The notes: generated by a model from the sequence alone, not told the origin. A DNA stretch of 64,000 bases from an uncultured Collinsella sp. (GCA_958433005.1 CAUAWV010000001.1:1-64000), one strand, 5' to 3'; positions 1 through 8,598 are shown, counted from the first letter of the stretch. Numbers and translations are program-made.

Positions 1-164
1 CCCGCTGGGGGTAGCGAGCACAATCGAGGTGTAAGAAGCAAGAGAGGGCCATCGCCTAGAATCGTCAGCGCCTAGATATTCAACGAGAGGAAAGACAGTG
101 GTCCGCAGCGACATGCTACCCCAGCCGGACCGGGGGCTCGGCCTCGACCGGCCCCAGACCGAGG

Positions 165-493
165 CATTTCACCGACGAGTTCAAGAGGAAGATAGTCGAT
201 CTCCACAACGCCGGAAAGCCCAGGCGCGAGGCCATGGACGAGTGCGACCTCGACAAGAGCACCGTGGAGAGGCGGGTCAAGTCGATAAACGAGACCGGCT
301 CGCCGCGCGCCGCCGACAACCGCACGCCCGAGTAGAACCGGATCCTGGAGCCCGAGCGCGAGAACCGCAGGCTCCGGATGGAGGTCGACGTCTTAAGACG
401 AGCGGCGCCAGCATACGCTCGGAAGTCAGGGCCATGGCGGCCAACAGGGGGGCCGCTGCCCCATATCGGCGCAGCGCTGGCATCGAGGCCTTC
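165..493 (+). pseudogene. IS3-type transposase remnant (orfA and start of orfB)
   Basis: The frame starting near 168 reads FTDEFKRKIVDLHNAGKP and continues to a charged helix with ENRRLRMEVDVLRRAA, the layout of IS3/IS150-family OrfA (helix-turn-helix followed by a leucine-rich helix). An in-frame TAG at 333-335 sits where related proteins usually have a glutamine (CAG to TAG). Near 430-480 the beginning of an orfB can be read (MAANRG, then in another frame PISAQ), and it stops at the boundary of the next IS at 494. It is therefore a dead older insertion cut short by a younger one. Family assignment is from recognition of the motif pattern; the exact 5' edge is uncertain. Confidence 0.7.
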
Positions 494-532
494 TGACCTG
501 TGTCAAGATTTCGGACACGCAAGCTCGAGGAA

Positions 533-1414
533 TCAAGCGGCCATAGGCATGGCCTCGGGCTTGGGCTCGGTTCTCTCGAAGAAGGCCGCCATGGCCTCGG
601 CCGGCACCTTGTAGCCGATCGTCGAGCGGGGCCTTCGGCGGTTGTAGTACGCCTCGATGAACTCGACCACCGCGTGCTTGGCGGAATCCCTGGTCGGGAA
701 GCTGCGCCTGTAGTACATCTCGTTCTTCAGCGTGGCGAGGAACGACTCGGCCACCGCGTTGTCGTGGCAGTTGCCGGTGCGGCTGCAGGACAGCCGCACG
801 TCGTTGTCGCGCGCCCATTCGGCCAGAAGCCTGCTGGTGTACTGGGCGCCGCGGTCGGCGTGGAATATCGCGTTGCCGGCCACGTAGCCGCGCGATTTGG
901 CCGACGCCAGCGCCGAAACCACGATGTCGGCGGTCATGCGCTCGGAGAGCGACCAGCCCACCACCATGCGGGTGTTGAGGTCGATGACCGTCGACAGGTA
1001 CAGCCATCCCTCGCCGGTGCGCAGGTAGGTGATGTCGCCCACGAGCTTGTAGGTTGGAACGGGACTGGTGAAGTCGCGGCGCACCAGGTCGGGCCGGGGC
1101 CTGGCCTTCGGGTCGGGGATGGTGGTGCGCTTCCTGGCGTTGGGCGTGCAGCCGCGTATTCCCAGCTCGCGCATCAGCTTGCGCACCCTGTACAGGGTCA
1201 ATCCGGAGAACTCGCCGGGCAGGAAGCATTTCACGAACCGGAAGCCGAACCTGCGGTCCGACTCCAGCCACACGCGCCGGACCGCCTCGCGCTCGGCCGA
1301 CCAGTCTTCTCGCGGGCAGCCGTTGGAGAGCCACGAGTAGAAGCCCGATCGGCTCACGCCGAGCACGCGGGCCATCATTTTCACCGGGAATTCGGCCTTC
1401 TCCGCCAACATCAT
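533..1414 (-). CDS. IS3-family transposase OrfB (DDE integrase core)
   Basis: This is the catalytic half of the transposase, read in the -1 frame relative to orfA. After an HTH_21-like segment (MMARVLGVSRSGFYSWL) come the rve integrase core residues: GDITYL (first Asp), HADRGAQY (second Asp) and NAVAESF (Glu), making a complete DDE triad. The C-terminus has the usual EAYYNRRRPRSTIGY signature. The frame is open upstream into orfA, so the functional product is probably the OrfAB fusion; the internal ATG at 1414 is given as the start only for the separate OrfB. There are no internal stops, so the element looks potentially active. Confidence 0.9.
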   Translation of the reverse strand: MMLAEKAEFPVKMMARVLGVSRSGFYSWLSNGCPREDWSAEREAVRRVWLESDRRFGFRFVKCFLPGEFSGLTLYRVRKLMRELGIRGCTPNARKRTTIPDPKARPRPDLVRRDFTSPVPTYKLVGDITYLRTGEGWLYLSTVIDLNTRMVVGWSLSERMTADIVVSALASAKSRGYVAGNAIFHADRGAQYTSRLLAEWARDNDVRLSCSRTGNCHDNAVAESFLATLKNEMYYRRSFPTRDSAKHAVVEFIEAYYNRRRPRSTIGYKVPAEAMAAFFERTEPKPEAMPMAA

Positions 1415-1428
1415 CCGGTAGCATGCGG

Positions 1429-1713
1429 CTACGCCTGGCTTTTGGCGAAGAAGGCCGCGGCTTTTTTCAAGAAGGCGTTCTCCATCTCGAGCTCGCGTAT
1501 GCGCCTTTTCGCCTCGCGAAGCTCGCGGTCCTCGGCCTTGGGGTCGGGCCTGCCGGCAAGCTCGCGCCGGCGGTTCTGCACCCACTTGTTCACGGTCTTG
1601 GAATTCAGGCCCAGTTCTGCGCAGCATTCCGTTATCGGCCTGCCCGTCGAGATGATGTAGTCGGCGGTCTCGCGCCTGAACTCGTCGGTGTACTTGGCGG
1701 CTGGGTTGGACAT
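1429..1713 (-). CDS. IS3-family transposase OrfA
   Basis: A 94-residue protein with an N-terminal helix-turn-helix (YTDEFRRETADYIISTGRPI, then SKTVNKWVQNRR) and a C-terminal basic leucine-zipper-like helix (RELREAKRRIRELEMENAFL). This is the normal size and order for OrfA, the DNA-binding half of IS3 transposases. The last codons overlap orfB. A run of six A residues on the coding strand (1462-1467 on the plus strand as T6) lies in the overlap, and a slip of -1 there joins orfA to the orfB frame, giving the usual OrfAB fusion transposase. The frameshift is inferred from family behaviour and the position of the A-run. Confidence 0.9.
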   Translation of the reverse strand: MSNPAAKYTDEFRRETADYIISTGRPITECCAELGLNSKTVNKWVQNRRRELAGRPDPKAEDRELREAKRRIRELEMENAFLKKAAAFFAKSQA

Positions 1714-1795
1714 AGCATACCGTCCTCTCGGTCGTCGATGAATGCATTCTAAAGGATTGGGCCTCTAGCATGCGTGTCCGAAAAGACGATACAGG

Positions 1796-2914
1796 TCAGA
1801 CAACCCAATCAGACGTCGTCTCGAGCGCGTCCTCTGCACGGTCGAGCGTGCTTCTGGCCTTGGCACCCTGTTTGAACCACGAGCGCAGGTCCTCGAGCGT
1901 GCTGCCCGCTGCATACACCTTGATTTTGCGACCGCCTTTCGTGGTCACCGTGCAACGGTCGCCGCTCTCGCTGTTCTCGTGCGCCGTGACCTTCTTGAGG
2001 TAATCGCGACGGAACGCCACGACGCGGGCATTGCTGATCTCGATGAACCAATCATCGTCGACAAGCGAAGTGCCCGTGGTACCTCGACTTGCCATCTCCT
2101 CGGCGAAGGAGAAGCCGAGTTCGCGCTCCTGCCTGCCGATCTCGAGGATGCCGCGGGCGGGCATGCTGAGCATGAGCAGGGGCAGGAGTCCCCCTATGAA
2201 CAGGAAGAGGAACGGGACGAGCAAGAGCAGACGAGCACCAGCATCGGTGAAAACAGCCATGAAGGCGATCACGAGCGAGAAGACGAGCGCCATGCCGTTG
2301 AAAACAATCGTCAACGGCTTGATGGCAGACCAACACAGACCCGCCTTGGTCATCGGGCCGTCGACGGCGTCCGAGACTTCGATGCCCTCTTCCTCCAGAC
2401 GGGCGAGGAGGTTGAGCGAGCACACCCCCTCGAGGCTTATCGAGCAGAACTTCCGGTCGCCCTCGAACAGGTCGATCCTCATCATCTGCGTGTGAAGCGT
2501 TGCACGGGTGATGTGGCCAAACGTCGTCTCCTTGCGGATGCCGAAGGCGTTACGCGAGAGAATTCGCTCACCGTCCACGTCGATGCGCGGGATGCTCAGC
2601 AGGGCCCAGATGGCCATGCCCGCGAGCGCCATGGCGTGACCGAACCACACAAGTTCGTGGTCCCACTCGCCCAACGAGACGCCCTGCCAGACGTAGACAC
2701 CCAGCATGAGCAGTTCGAACGCGACGGCGCAGCAGGCGATGATCGTGCGAATGGCAGCGGGCATGCGCACCGTGAAGCGATCGAGGCTGTCCGTCGCCTC
2801 ACTGCGCTCGCGCGCGCCGCGACGGGCGACCCATGCAGTGAGCGGACCGACGATGAACACCACCATCGCCACGCGCAGGAACGATTCGAGTATGTCGCCC
2901 ATATTAACCACCAT
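1796..2914 (-). CDS. Multi-spanning membrane protein of unknown function
   Basis: A 372-residue protein with hydrophobic segments near residues 13-30, 55-76, 88-108, 205-222 and 228-250, each pair followed by a soluble domain (about 115-185 and 265-350). The soluble parts look like small beta-rich (PH-like) domains, and I do not recognise a characterised family. The stop codon TGA (1796-1798) is formed exactly by the last three bases of the neighbouring IS end, so the native C-terminus has been replaced or cut and only SDWVV-stop remains beyond the last helix. Start chosen at the first ATG of the frame; no strong ribosome site is visible. Confidence 0.75.
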   Translation of the reverse strand: MVVNMGDILESFLRVAMVVFIVGPLTAWVARRGARERSEATDSLDRFTVRMPAAIRTIIACCAVAFELLMLGVYVWQGVSLGEWDHELVWFGHAMALAGMAIWALLSIPRIDVDGERILSRNAFGIRKETTFGHITRATLHTQMMRIDLFEGDRKFCSISLEGVCSLNLLARLEEEGIEVSDAVDGPMTKAGLCWSAIKPLTIVFNGMALVFSLVIAFMAVFTDAGARLLLLVPFLFLFIGGLLPLLMLSMPARGILEIGRQERELGFSFAEEMASRGTTGTSLVDDDWFIEISNARVVAFRRDYLKKVTAHENSESGDRCTVTTKGGRKIKVYAAGSTLEDLRSWFKQGAKARSTLDRAEDALETTSDWVV

Positions 2915-3089
2915 CCCAATAGAAAACGTGAATTTGGGAGACTATAGCAGAGCGAAGCGATCTGCACGGCATCGTCCGGGTGTTTTCGGCATACGGTGGA
3001 AACCAGCGGCAGCGGACGTTGAGAACTCACCCAAAAGACGCGATTCGACCGAAGCGATTCTTCTTGACTTGGTCTCAATGTGATACGAC

Positions 3090-3617
3090 ATGCGCCACTA
3101 CCTGCGCGGTCTTGCGGCCCTGATCGAAGAGGGTCACACCGATGAGGCACTCGGGCGCATCGACGCGCTCTGCGAGACCAACGACCGCACCGCCGTGCGC
3201 CGCTACTGCGCCAACGAAACGGTCAACATTGCGCTCTCGTCGCTTTCCGCGGACATCAACGCGCGCGGCATCACCGCCGATCTGCGCGCCGCCGTGCCCG
3301 AAACCGTCCACGTGGGCGATGTCGATCTATTCAGTGTGGTATCGAACGCCCTGGACAATGCCATCGCCGCGGCGAGCGCCGCCCCCGAAGGCAAGCGGTT
3401 TGTCGACCTGGACCTTCGCTACGAAGACGGTCAGCTTCTATTGCTGGTTTCCAACACGTTTGGCCGTGCGCCGCACATGGTCGACGGCATGCCCGTGGCT
3501 CAGCACACTGGGCACGGCTTTGGCACCAAGAGCATTATGCTTGCCGTCGAGCGCATGAACGGCAACTGCCAGCTCCGCATTAACGGCGACCGGTTTGAGC
3601 TGCGCGCCGTGATGTAG
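3090..3617 (+). pseudogene. 5'-truncated GHKL sensor histidine kinase
   Basis: The 175-residue frame begins with YDMRHYLRGL, the phospho-acceptor histidine motif of AgrC/ComD-type GHKL kinases. It continues with an N-box (NALDNAIAA) and a glycine-rich G-box (GHGFGTKSIMLAVE), ending as such kinases do. All membrane and sensor regions expected before the histidine motif are missing, and an in-frame TGA at 3081-3083 closes the frame just upstream. It therefore looks like the 3' end of a kinase gene left after a deletion, in the same degraded area as the IS elements. A short translated product from the ATG at 3090 cannot be excluded. Confidence 0.7.
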
Positions 3618-3635
3618 GGGCTGCCGCCAACCTCG

Positions 3636-4211
3636 CTACAGCGGTGCAGCCGCCGGGGTCAGCTGCTTAATGTAGGCCCACATGCGCTGCTTGGCGGCCT
3701 TGTCGGTGAGCGCCGCCTCAAAACCGTCGAGCGCCAGCACGCGGCGCCCCTGCACATGGGCGACCAGGCCGGGCTTGAGCATGGCGGTGTCAAAGTCATC
3801 AATTGCCACAAGCATATCGGCATAGGTCTCGCGCATGACATCGGCCGCACTGTTGTCGAGCAGCAGCACCGCCTCGGGGTCCAGAGCCTCCAGCGCCTCG
3901 CGGAACAGGTCGCACGGCAGAGTCTCGCCCACCGCGACCGCTCCGTCACCCGCGCCGGCGACGCTTGCCAGCACGCAAAAGTCCTCGGGGGCATATCCGA
4001 TGGCGCCGAGCGCCTTGCGCAACGCGGCGCCATCCGCGCCGGCAGCCAGCTCGCCGCCCGAGCACTCGGCTTCATCCAAATCGCCTTTGACCAGCACAAT
4101 CGGCGAGCACGCGTTGCCCGCGATACGCACACCGCGACCTGCAAGCGACGCGAGCTCCTGCTCGGTCGCCTGAGCGATGGCTTCTTTTTTCTGGCTTTGT
4201 GACGTGGGCAT
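3636..4211 (-). CDS. Hypothetical protein, weakly uracil-DNA-glycosylase-like
   Basis: A 191-residue soluble protein. The start at 4211 (MPTSQSQKKEA) is preferred to 4241 because GGAG lies five bases before it. I do not recognise a named family. The order of segments (LRKALGAIGYAPEDFCVLASV; EALDPEAVLLLDNSAA; VQGRRVLALDGFEAAL; KQRMWAYIKQL) loosely recalls the C-terminal half of family-4 uracil-DNA glycosylases, but the catalytic and cysteine motifs of that family are absent, so at most a degenerate relative. It is divergent from trxA and convergent with the kinase remnant. Confidence 0.75.
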   Translation of the reverse strand: MPTSQSQKKEAIAQATEQELASLAGRGVRIAGNACSPIVLVKGDLDEAECSGGELAAGADGAALRKALGAIGYAPEDFCVLASVAGAGDGAVAVGETLPCDLFREALEALDPEAVLLLDNSAADVMRETYADMLVAIDDFDTAMLKPGLVAHVQGRRVLALDGFEAALTDKAAKQRMWAYIKQLTPAAAPL

Positions 4212-4239
4212 GCGCTCTCCAATCGTTTGCGTGCCCACC

Positions 4240-4245
4240 ATTATA
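4240..4245 (-). promoter_or_regulatory. Likely -10 element for the 3636-4211 gene
   Basis: On the minus strand the bases read TATAAT, about 29 nt before the chosen start codon at 4211. No convincing -35 hexamer is visible at the usual distance, so this is a moderate-confidence call. Confidence 0.4.
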
Positions 4246-4347
4246 TAAAAGAGCCGCCCGCGAGTGGTTGCTTTGCGGGCCGCTGGGTATAAGCACGGTC
4301 GTACTGAGTTTTACGCGGCCGAGCCGCGTCGTATTATGGAGGTCACC

Positions 4348-4668
4348 ATGGCTGACATTAAGCAGATTACCCCCGAGAACTTCGATTCCATCGTTAACGA
4401 CAGCCTGCCCGTACTGGTTGATTTTTGGGCCCCGTGGTGCGGCCCCTGCCGCTCGCTCTCGCCCATCGTAGACGAGGTTGCCGACGAGCTGGCCGGCAAG
4501 TTGGCTGTGGCCAAGTGCAACGTCGACGACAACCAGGACCTGGCCATGAAGTTTGGCGTCATGAGCATCCCCACGCTGATCGTCTTTAAGAACGGCGAGG
4601 AGGTCGACCGCTCGGTCGGCGCCTTGCCCAAGGCAAGACTTCAGGCACTGCTGGAGAAACATCTGTAA
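4348..4668 (+). CDS. trxA: Thioredoxin
   Basis: A 106-residue thioredoxin, full length for the family. It has the redox motif WCGPC (Cys31 and Cys34), the preceding VDFWAP strand and the cis-proline loop SIPT followed by LIVFKNG. It reduces protein disulfides in the cytoplasm using electrons from thioredoxin reductase, which is not in this window. The start at 4348 (MADIKQ) is set by GGAGG at 4338-4342; the longer frame from 4264 has no ribosome site. It stands alone, divergent from the hypothetical gene upstream. Confidence 0.97.
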   Translation: MADIKQITPENFDSIVNDSLPVLVDFWAPWCGPCRSLSPIVDEVADELAGKLAVAKCNVDDNQDLAMKFGVMSIPTLIVFKNGEEVDRSVGALPKARLQALLEKHL

Positions 4669-4780
4669 TACGCTTGTTACCCATCTGCCGTCCATGAGCG
4701 GTTTCGCACCGCTCGCCGGAGTGCCAAACGCAAGGTATGCGACCACGGATAGTATGGTAGATACAAACAGCCCCCAGTGA

Positions 4781-4815
4781 ACGGGTGCGGGTCAGACGGA
4801 CTCGCACCCGTTTTC
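4781..4815 (+). terminator. Rho-independent terminator
   Basis: A nine-base-pair GC-rich stem, ACGGGTGCG (4781-4789) with CGCACCCGT (4803-4811), is followed by TTTTCTT. It lies 110 nt after trxA and before the nikR leader gene, and has the plus orientation of both. Confidence 0.8.
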
Positions 4816-4889
4816 TTATGCGGCGGCGCTCAAGGCGGGCGTAGTAGAATCTGAACCACCATATCGCCCCGTACAAAAGGAGACTCCCC

Positions 4890-5138
4890 ATGCATGACGT
4901 CGGAATGAACATGAGCCAGCTTGCCATGAGCGTCAAGCAGGTCGACGACACCATTGAGCTCGCTCACGAGTGGAGCCATCAGCTGCTGCATGCGACCGAG
5001 AACTTTGACATGGAGCGCATTGGCGCCAAGCTCGAGGCCGCCATGGCGGCACTCCACGAGGCGCACGATGCGCTCGAGGGCTACGAGGAGGCCATCGAGG
5101 CCGACCACAACTCCGTCGGCTCTGTGAAACTGGTGTAA
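4890..5138 (+). CDS. Small helical protein upstream of nikR
   Basis: An 82-residue, acidic, probably all-helical protein (for example MERIGAKLEAAMAALHEAHD) with five histidines and no signal peptide or recognised domain. AAGGAG lies before the ATG. Its stop codon is one base before the GTG start of nikR, so the two are surely co-transcribed and translationally coupled. The repeated EAxxALxEA pattern suggests a helical hairpin that may dimerise. A role in nickel handling is only guessed from position. Confidence 0.8.
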   Translation: MHDVGMNMSQLAMSVKQVDDTIELAHEWSHQLLHATENFDMERIGAKLEAAMAALHEAHDALEGYEEAIEADHNSVGSVKLV

Positions 5139-5139
5139 C

Positions 5140-5634
5140 GTGGCCGAGCACGAGCACGCGCACAATCACGGTGCGGACGACGATGCAAGCTGCCGCTACA
5201 GCGGCTCCAGCTCCGAGCTGGTCCGCTTTTCGGTCACCGCGCCCGACGACCTGCTGCGCCGCTTTGACGAGCAGATCGCGCGCCGCGGTGACGTGGCTAA
5301 CCGATCCGAGGCCGTACGCGATCTGATTCGCGCCTCGATCGCCAAGGAGCAGATGCGCACGCCCGACGAGCAGGTCATCGGTTCGCTCACCATGATCTAT
5401 GACCACCATACCGGCGATCTGACGCGCCGTCTGGACGAGGTGCAGCACGACTACACCGACGAGATTGTCTCGACCATGCACGTGCATCTGGACCACCACA
5501 ACTGCCTGGAGATTCTGGCGCTCAAGGGTCGCGGCAAACGCGTCTATGAGCTAGCGGACCGGTTGCTGGGACTGCGCGGCGTTAAGCACGGCGAGCTCAC
5601 CTGCGCCGCCACCAAGCAGAGCCTGGGGCTGTAG
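5140..5634 (+). CDS. nikR: Nickel-responsive transcriptional regulator NikR
   Basis: A 164-residue NikR. The N-terminal ribbon-helix-helix is seen in LVRFSVTAPDDLLRRFD and NRSEAVRDLIRASI, and the C-terminal ACT-type nickel-binding domain in TMHVHLDHHNCLEILAL, holding the His/His/Cys nickel ligands. The GTG start lies one base after the preceding stop codon. Before the DNA-binding domain is an unusual tail, AEHEHAHNHGADDD, rich in His and Asp, which could bind extra metal. NikR normally represses nickel uptake genes when nickel is plentiful. Here it stands directly before the nickel-dependent hydrogenase maturation genes. A clear NikR operator was not found. Confidence 0.95.
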   Translation: MAEHEHAHNHGADDDASCRYSGSSSELVRFSVTAPDDLLRRFDEQIARRGDVANRSEAVRDLIRASIAKEQMRTPDEQVIGSLTMIYDHHTGDLTRRLDEVQHDYTDEIVSTMHVHLDHHNCLEILALKGRGKRVYELADRLLGLRGVKHGELTCAATKQSLGL

Positions 5635-5653
5635 CGGGATTTCCCGCAGCGCA

Positions 5654-5732
5654 CCTGCCAAAAAGGGACAGGTTTGTTTTGGCAGGTTTAGAAGTTTTAC
5701 CGACCAAAATAAACCTGTCCCTTTTTGGTCGG
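5654..5732. repeat. Twin hairpins with complementary loops (GGGAC family)
   Basis: Two adjacent hairpins lie between nikR and hypF. The first has stem CCTGCCAAAA (5654-5663) with TTTTGGCAGG (5677-5686); the second has CCGACCAAAA (5700-5709) with TTTTGGTCGG (5723-5732). The loops carry GGGACAGGTTT and AAACCTGTCCC, exact complements of each other. Stem sequences differ between the twins but both stay paired. It ends 20 bases before the hypF start and could affect hypF expression. Confidence 0.85.
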
Positions 5733-5752
5733 TTTTGACGAGGGGAAGCCAC

Positions 5753-8206
5753 ATGCGGCATGTGCATATTCATGTGACGGGCATTGTGCAGGGCGTTGGC
5801 ATGCGGCCATTTGTGTATCGCGAGGCTATGGCGCATGGCATCTGCGGCTGGGTGCTCAACGCGGGCGATGGCGTACACATCGAGGCGCATGCTTTGAGCG
5901 AGGCGCTCGACGAATTTGTCACCGCGCTGTCGGAGCACGCGCCGGCCGCAGCCCGCGTTGAGCATGTCGCTGTTGCAGACCTGGAGCCCGACGCTTGGGA
6001 TGCCGACGATGAGCAGGTCTTTCGTATTGTAGCGTCACAGGATCAGACCGTGCACACGACGCTCGTCTCCCCCGATATCGCCACCTGTGACGACTGCCTG
6101 CGCGAACTGTTCGACCCCGCCGACCGTCGCTATCACTACCCCTTTATCAACTGCACCAACTGCGGGCCGCGCTTTACCATCATCCGGTCGCTGCCTTATG
6201 ACCGAGCGGCCACGTCGATGGATTGCTTTCCTATGTGCCCCGAGTGCGCTGCAGAGTATGGCGACCCGCTTGACCGGCGCTTTCATGCGCAGCCCGATGC
6301 CTGCTTTGACTGCGGGCCACATATTACCTGGCGCGAGGCGGCGGGCGACATGGAGCTCGAGGGCTCGGGGGCGATGCCGGCCGTCGGCAGCACGCGCGAA
6401 ACCAGCGATGCCATTATTGACCGCTGTGTCGAGCTGCTGGCCAGCGGCGGTATTGTCGCCATCAAGGGGCTGGGCGGATTCCATCTGGCCTGCAACGCCG
6501 CCAATGAGCAGGCGGTGGTCGAGCTGCGCCGTCGCAAGCGCCGCAGCAACAAGCCGCTTGCCGTTATGGTGCGCAGCCTTGCCGATACTGAACGCCTGTG
6601 CCATGTCGATGATGCCGAGCGCGACTTGCTGGCCGGCAGCATCCGCCCCATTGTGCTGCTGCGCCGCCGTGTTGTTGGCGAGGGAGATTCCCCCGACGGC
6701 CTTACACTCGCGCCATCCGTCGCGCACGATCTACCCGATCTCGGCGTCATGCTCCCCTATACACCGCTTCAGCATCTGCTGCTTGCAGCTGCCTCGTCGC
6801 ATGGCATGCACGCGCTGGTCATGACCAGCGGAAACCTGAGCGAGGAACCTATCGAGACCGACGATGCCCTTGCATGGGAACATCTTGTTGCCGCCGGCAT
6901 CGCCGACGCGCTACTTGGCAACGACCGTGCGATTCTCTCACGCTACGACGACTCCGTGGTACGTGTGGTCGACGGCACCGTCATGCCTGTGCGTCGCGCA
7001 CGCGGATATGCGCCGCAACCGTTGTCGCTGCCGGCGCTCGACGGCACTGCACCCTGCGTGCTCGCCTGCGGGCCGCAGCAAAAAGCCACGATCGCGCTCA
7101 CGCGCGAGGACGCCGACGGCCATGTGGCCTGTTTTGTGTCGCAGCATATCGGCGATGTCGAAAACGGCGCGACCTTCGATGCCTGGAGCGCCGCCCGCGC
7201 ACGTCTAGAAAACCTCTTTGACCTGACGCCTGCCGCCCTGGCATGCGACATGCATCCCAACTATCTATCGAGCCAGTGGGCGCGTGAGCGGGCACGGGAG
7301 CACAGTCTGCCGCTAATCGAAATCCAGCATCATCATGCGCACATCGCGAGCGTAATGGCAGAGGCGATTGTCGCTGGCCGGATTGCGCCTGATGCACGCG
7401 TCCTCGGTATTGCCTTCGATGGTACGGGTGCCGGCACCGACGGCACCATATGGGGCGGTGAGTTTCTTATCGCCGGCCTTGCCGATTTTGAACGCGCCGC
7501 GCACCTGCGCACCTGGGCGCTGCCAGGCGGAGCCACATCCGTGCGCGATGCCCGGCGCAATGCCTTTGCCCTGCTGAGCGAGCTCGGCCTGCTCGAGCAT
7601 CCGGGTGCCGCGGGGCTATTGGGCACCCTCGACGAGCAAACACGCAGCGTGACAGCCACCATGATCGAGCGCGGCATCAACAGCCCGCGTACCAGCAGCA
7701 TGGGTCGTCTCTTTGATGCCGCGGCAGCGATTCTGGGCATCTGCGACAAGGCAACCTACGAAGGCGAACCCGCCATAGAACTCGAAGCCGCCGCCTGGCG
7801 CGCGCTCGACGGTAAGACCGTTCGTCTCGACGGCAATCATACGGGCGTATTCACGTCTGCCGACGACTCCCCCATCTTGGACCCCCAACCGCTCATCGAA
7901 GCTCTTCTGAATGGAATCGAGGCAGGCGCGCCGGCCGACAGGCTCGCGCTCGACTTCCATATCGCCATCGTGCGCTCTTCGGCACGAATCGCACGCGAAA
8001 TCTGCGCGCGCGAAGGCCTCGATACCGTCGCGCTCTCGGGCGGTGTGTTCATGAACCGGCTTTTGCTTCAGCTCCTTACCCACGAACTCAAAGACGCCGG
8101 TCTTGCCGTCTTGGTCCCCCACGCTGTACCCGCCAACGACGGCTGCATCGCCTACGGTCAGGCCGCCATCGCTCGCGCTCGCCTCGCGCAGACGGCGTTG
8201 CGATAG
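5753..8206 (+). CDS. hypF: Carbamoyltransferase HypF, [NiFe]-hydrogenase maturation
   Basis: An 817-residue HypF. In order: an acylphosphatase domain (HIHVTGIVQGVGMRPFVYR, residues 1-90), two zinc fingers (CDDCLRELF...CTNCGPR and CPECAAEYG...CFDCGPH, about 105-200), a YrdC-like domain (about 215-395, KGLGGFHLACNA) and a Kae1-like carbamoyltransferase domain to the end (EIQHHHAHIASVMAE, ALSGGVFMNRLL). It makes carbamoyl-AMP from carbamoyl phosphate and ATP and passes the carbamoyl group to the HypE C-terminal cysteine, on the way to the cyanide ligands of the active site. Start 5753 is chosen for GAGGGG just upstream rather than the TTG at 5735. Confidence 0.97.
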   Translation: MRHVHIHVTGIVQGVGMRPFVYREAMAHGICGWVLNAGDGVHIEAHALSEALDEFVTALSEHAPAAARVEHVAVADLEPDAWDADDEQVFRIVASQDQTVHTTLVSPDIATCDDCLRELFDPADRRYHYPFINCTNCGPRFTIIRSLPYDRAATSMDCFPMCPECAAEYGDPLDRRFHAQPDACFDCGPHITWREAAGDMELEGSGAMPAVGSTRETSDAIIDRCVELLASGGIVAIKGLGGFHLACNAANEQAVVELRRRKRRSNKPLAVMVRSLADTERLCHVDDAERDLLAGSIRPIVLLRRRVVGEGDSPDGLTLAPSVAHDLPDLGVMLPYTPLQHLLLAAASSHGMHALVMTSGNLSEEPIETDDALAWEHLVAAGIADALLGNDRAILSRYDDSVVRVVDGTVMPVRRARGYAPQPLSLPALDGTAPCVLACGPQQKATIALTREDADGHVACFVSQHIGDVENGATFDAWSAARARLENLFDLTPAALACDMHPNYLSSQWARERAREHSLPLIEIQHHHAHIASVMAEAIVAGRIAPDARVLGIAFDGTGAGTDGTIWGGEFLIAGLADFERAAHLRTWALPGGATSVRDARRNAFALLSELGLLEHPGAAGLLGTLDEQTRSVTATMIERGINSPRTSSMGRLFDAAAAILGICDKATYEGEPAIELEAAAWRALDGKTVRLDGNHTGVFTSADDSPILDPQPLIEALLNGIEAGAPADRLALDFHIAIVRSSARIAREICAREGLDTVALSGGVFMNRLLLQLLTHELKDAGLAVLVPHAVPANDGCIAYGQAAIARARLAQTALR

Positions 8207-8337
8207 GCTGTTTTGCCAGCCTGCGCGCCGCCGTCTCACAGGTGTAACGCGTTTGCTCGTGACTCCCGCGAGCGCTACCATCAACTGATGGGTAATTAGG
8301 CGCCTATCCAGCGCAAAACGTATAAAAGGGGAACATT

Positions 8338-8598
8338 ATGTGCCTTGCCGTTCCCGGTAAAGTGGTCAAACGCGACGACGACCTTAAGGCGACCGTCGAC
8401 ATGATGGGCATCGAGCGCCCCGTTTCGCTGCGCCTCGTGCCGACGGCACAGGTAGGCGACTATATTCTCGTGCACGCCGGCTTTGGCATTCAGATTGTCG
8501 ACGAGCAGGAAGCCCAAGAGACACTCGAGCTCGTCAATACCATGACCGAGCTGGCCAAAGAGGACCAACTCGCCACCAACCCAGCCGAGGCATACTAG
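8338..8598 (+). CDS. hypC: Hydrogenase maturation chaperone HypC
   Basis: An 86-residue HypC/HupF family protein starting MCLAVPGKVV; Cys2 is the residue that binds iron and the hydrogenase large subunit in this family. With HypD it carries the Fe(CN)2CO group during assembly. AGGGGAA precedes the ATG. Its TAG stop overlaps the GTG start of hypD by one base, so translation of the two is coupled, fitting their 1:1 complex. Confidence 0.97.
   Translation: MCLAVPGKVVKRDDDLKATVDMMGIERPVSLRLVPTAQVGDYILVHAGFGIQIVDEQEAQETLELVNTMTELAKEDQLATNPAEAY

Larger units (their letters stand above)
494..1798 (-). mobile_element. IS3-family insertion sequence, about 1.3 kb
   Basis: The element has imperfect terminal inverted repeats. 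Both ends begin TGACCTGT when read inward and share CGGACACGC about 18 bases further in (left 494-520, right 1772-1798). It carries overlapping orfA and orfB on the minus strand. The outermost bases are TG...CA, as usual for IS3 elements. The three bases flanking each side (TTC at 491-493, GAC at 1799-1801) do not match, so there is no visible target-site duplication. This implies rearrangement or deletion next to the element after insertion. The left side interrupts an older IS3 remnant and the right side abuts an unrelated membrane-protein gene. Confidence 0.85.

Noticed and set aside
500..1660. 386-codon open frame across the IS on the plus strand
   Set aside because: Antisense to the transposase genes, which carry HTH and DDE motifs.
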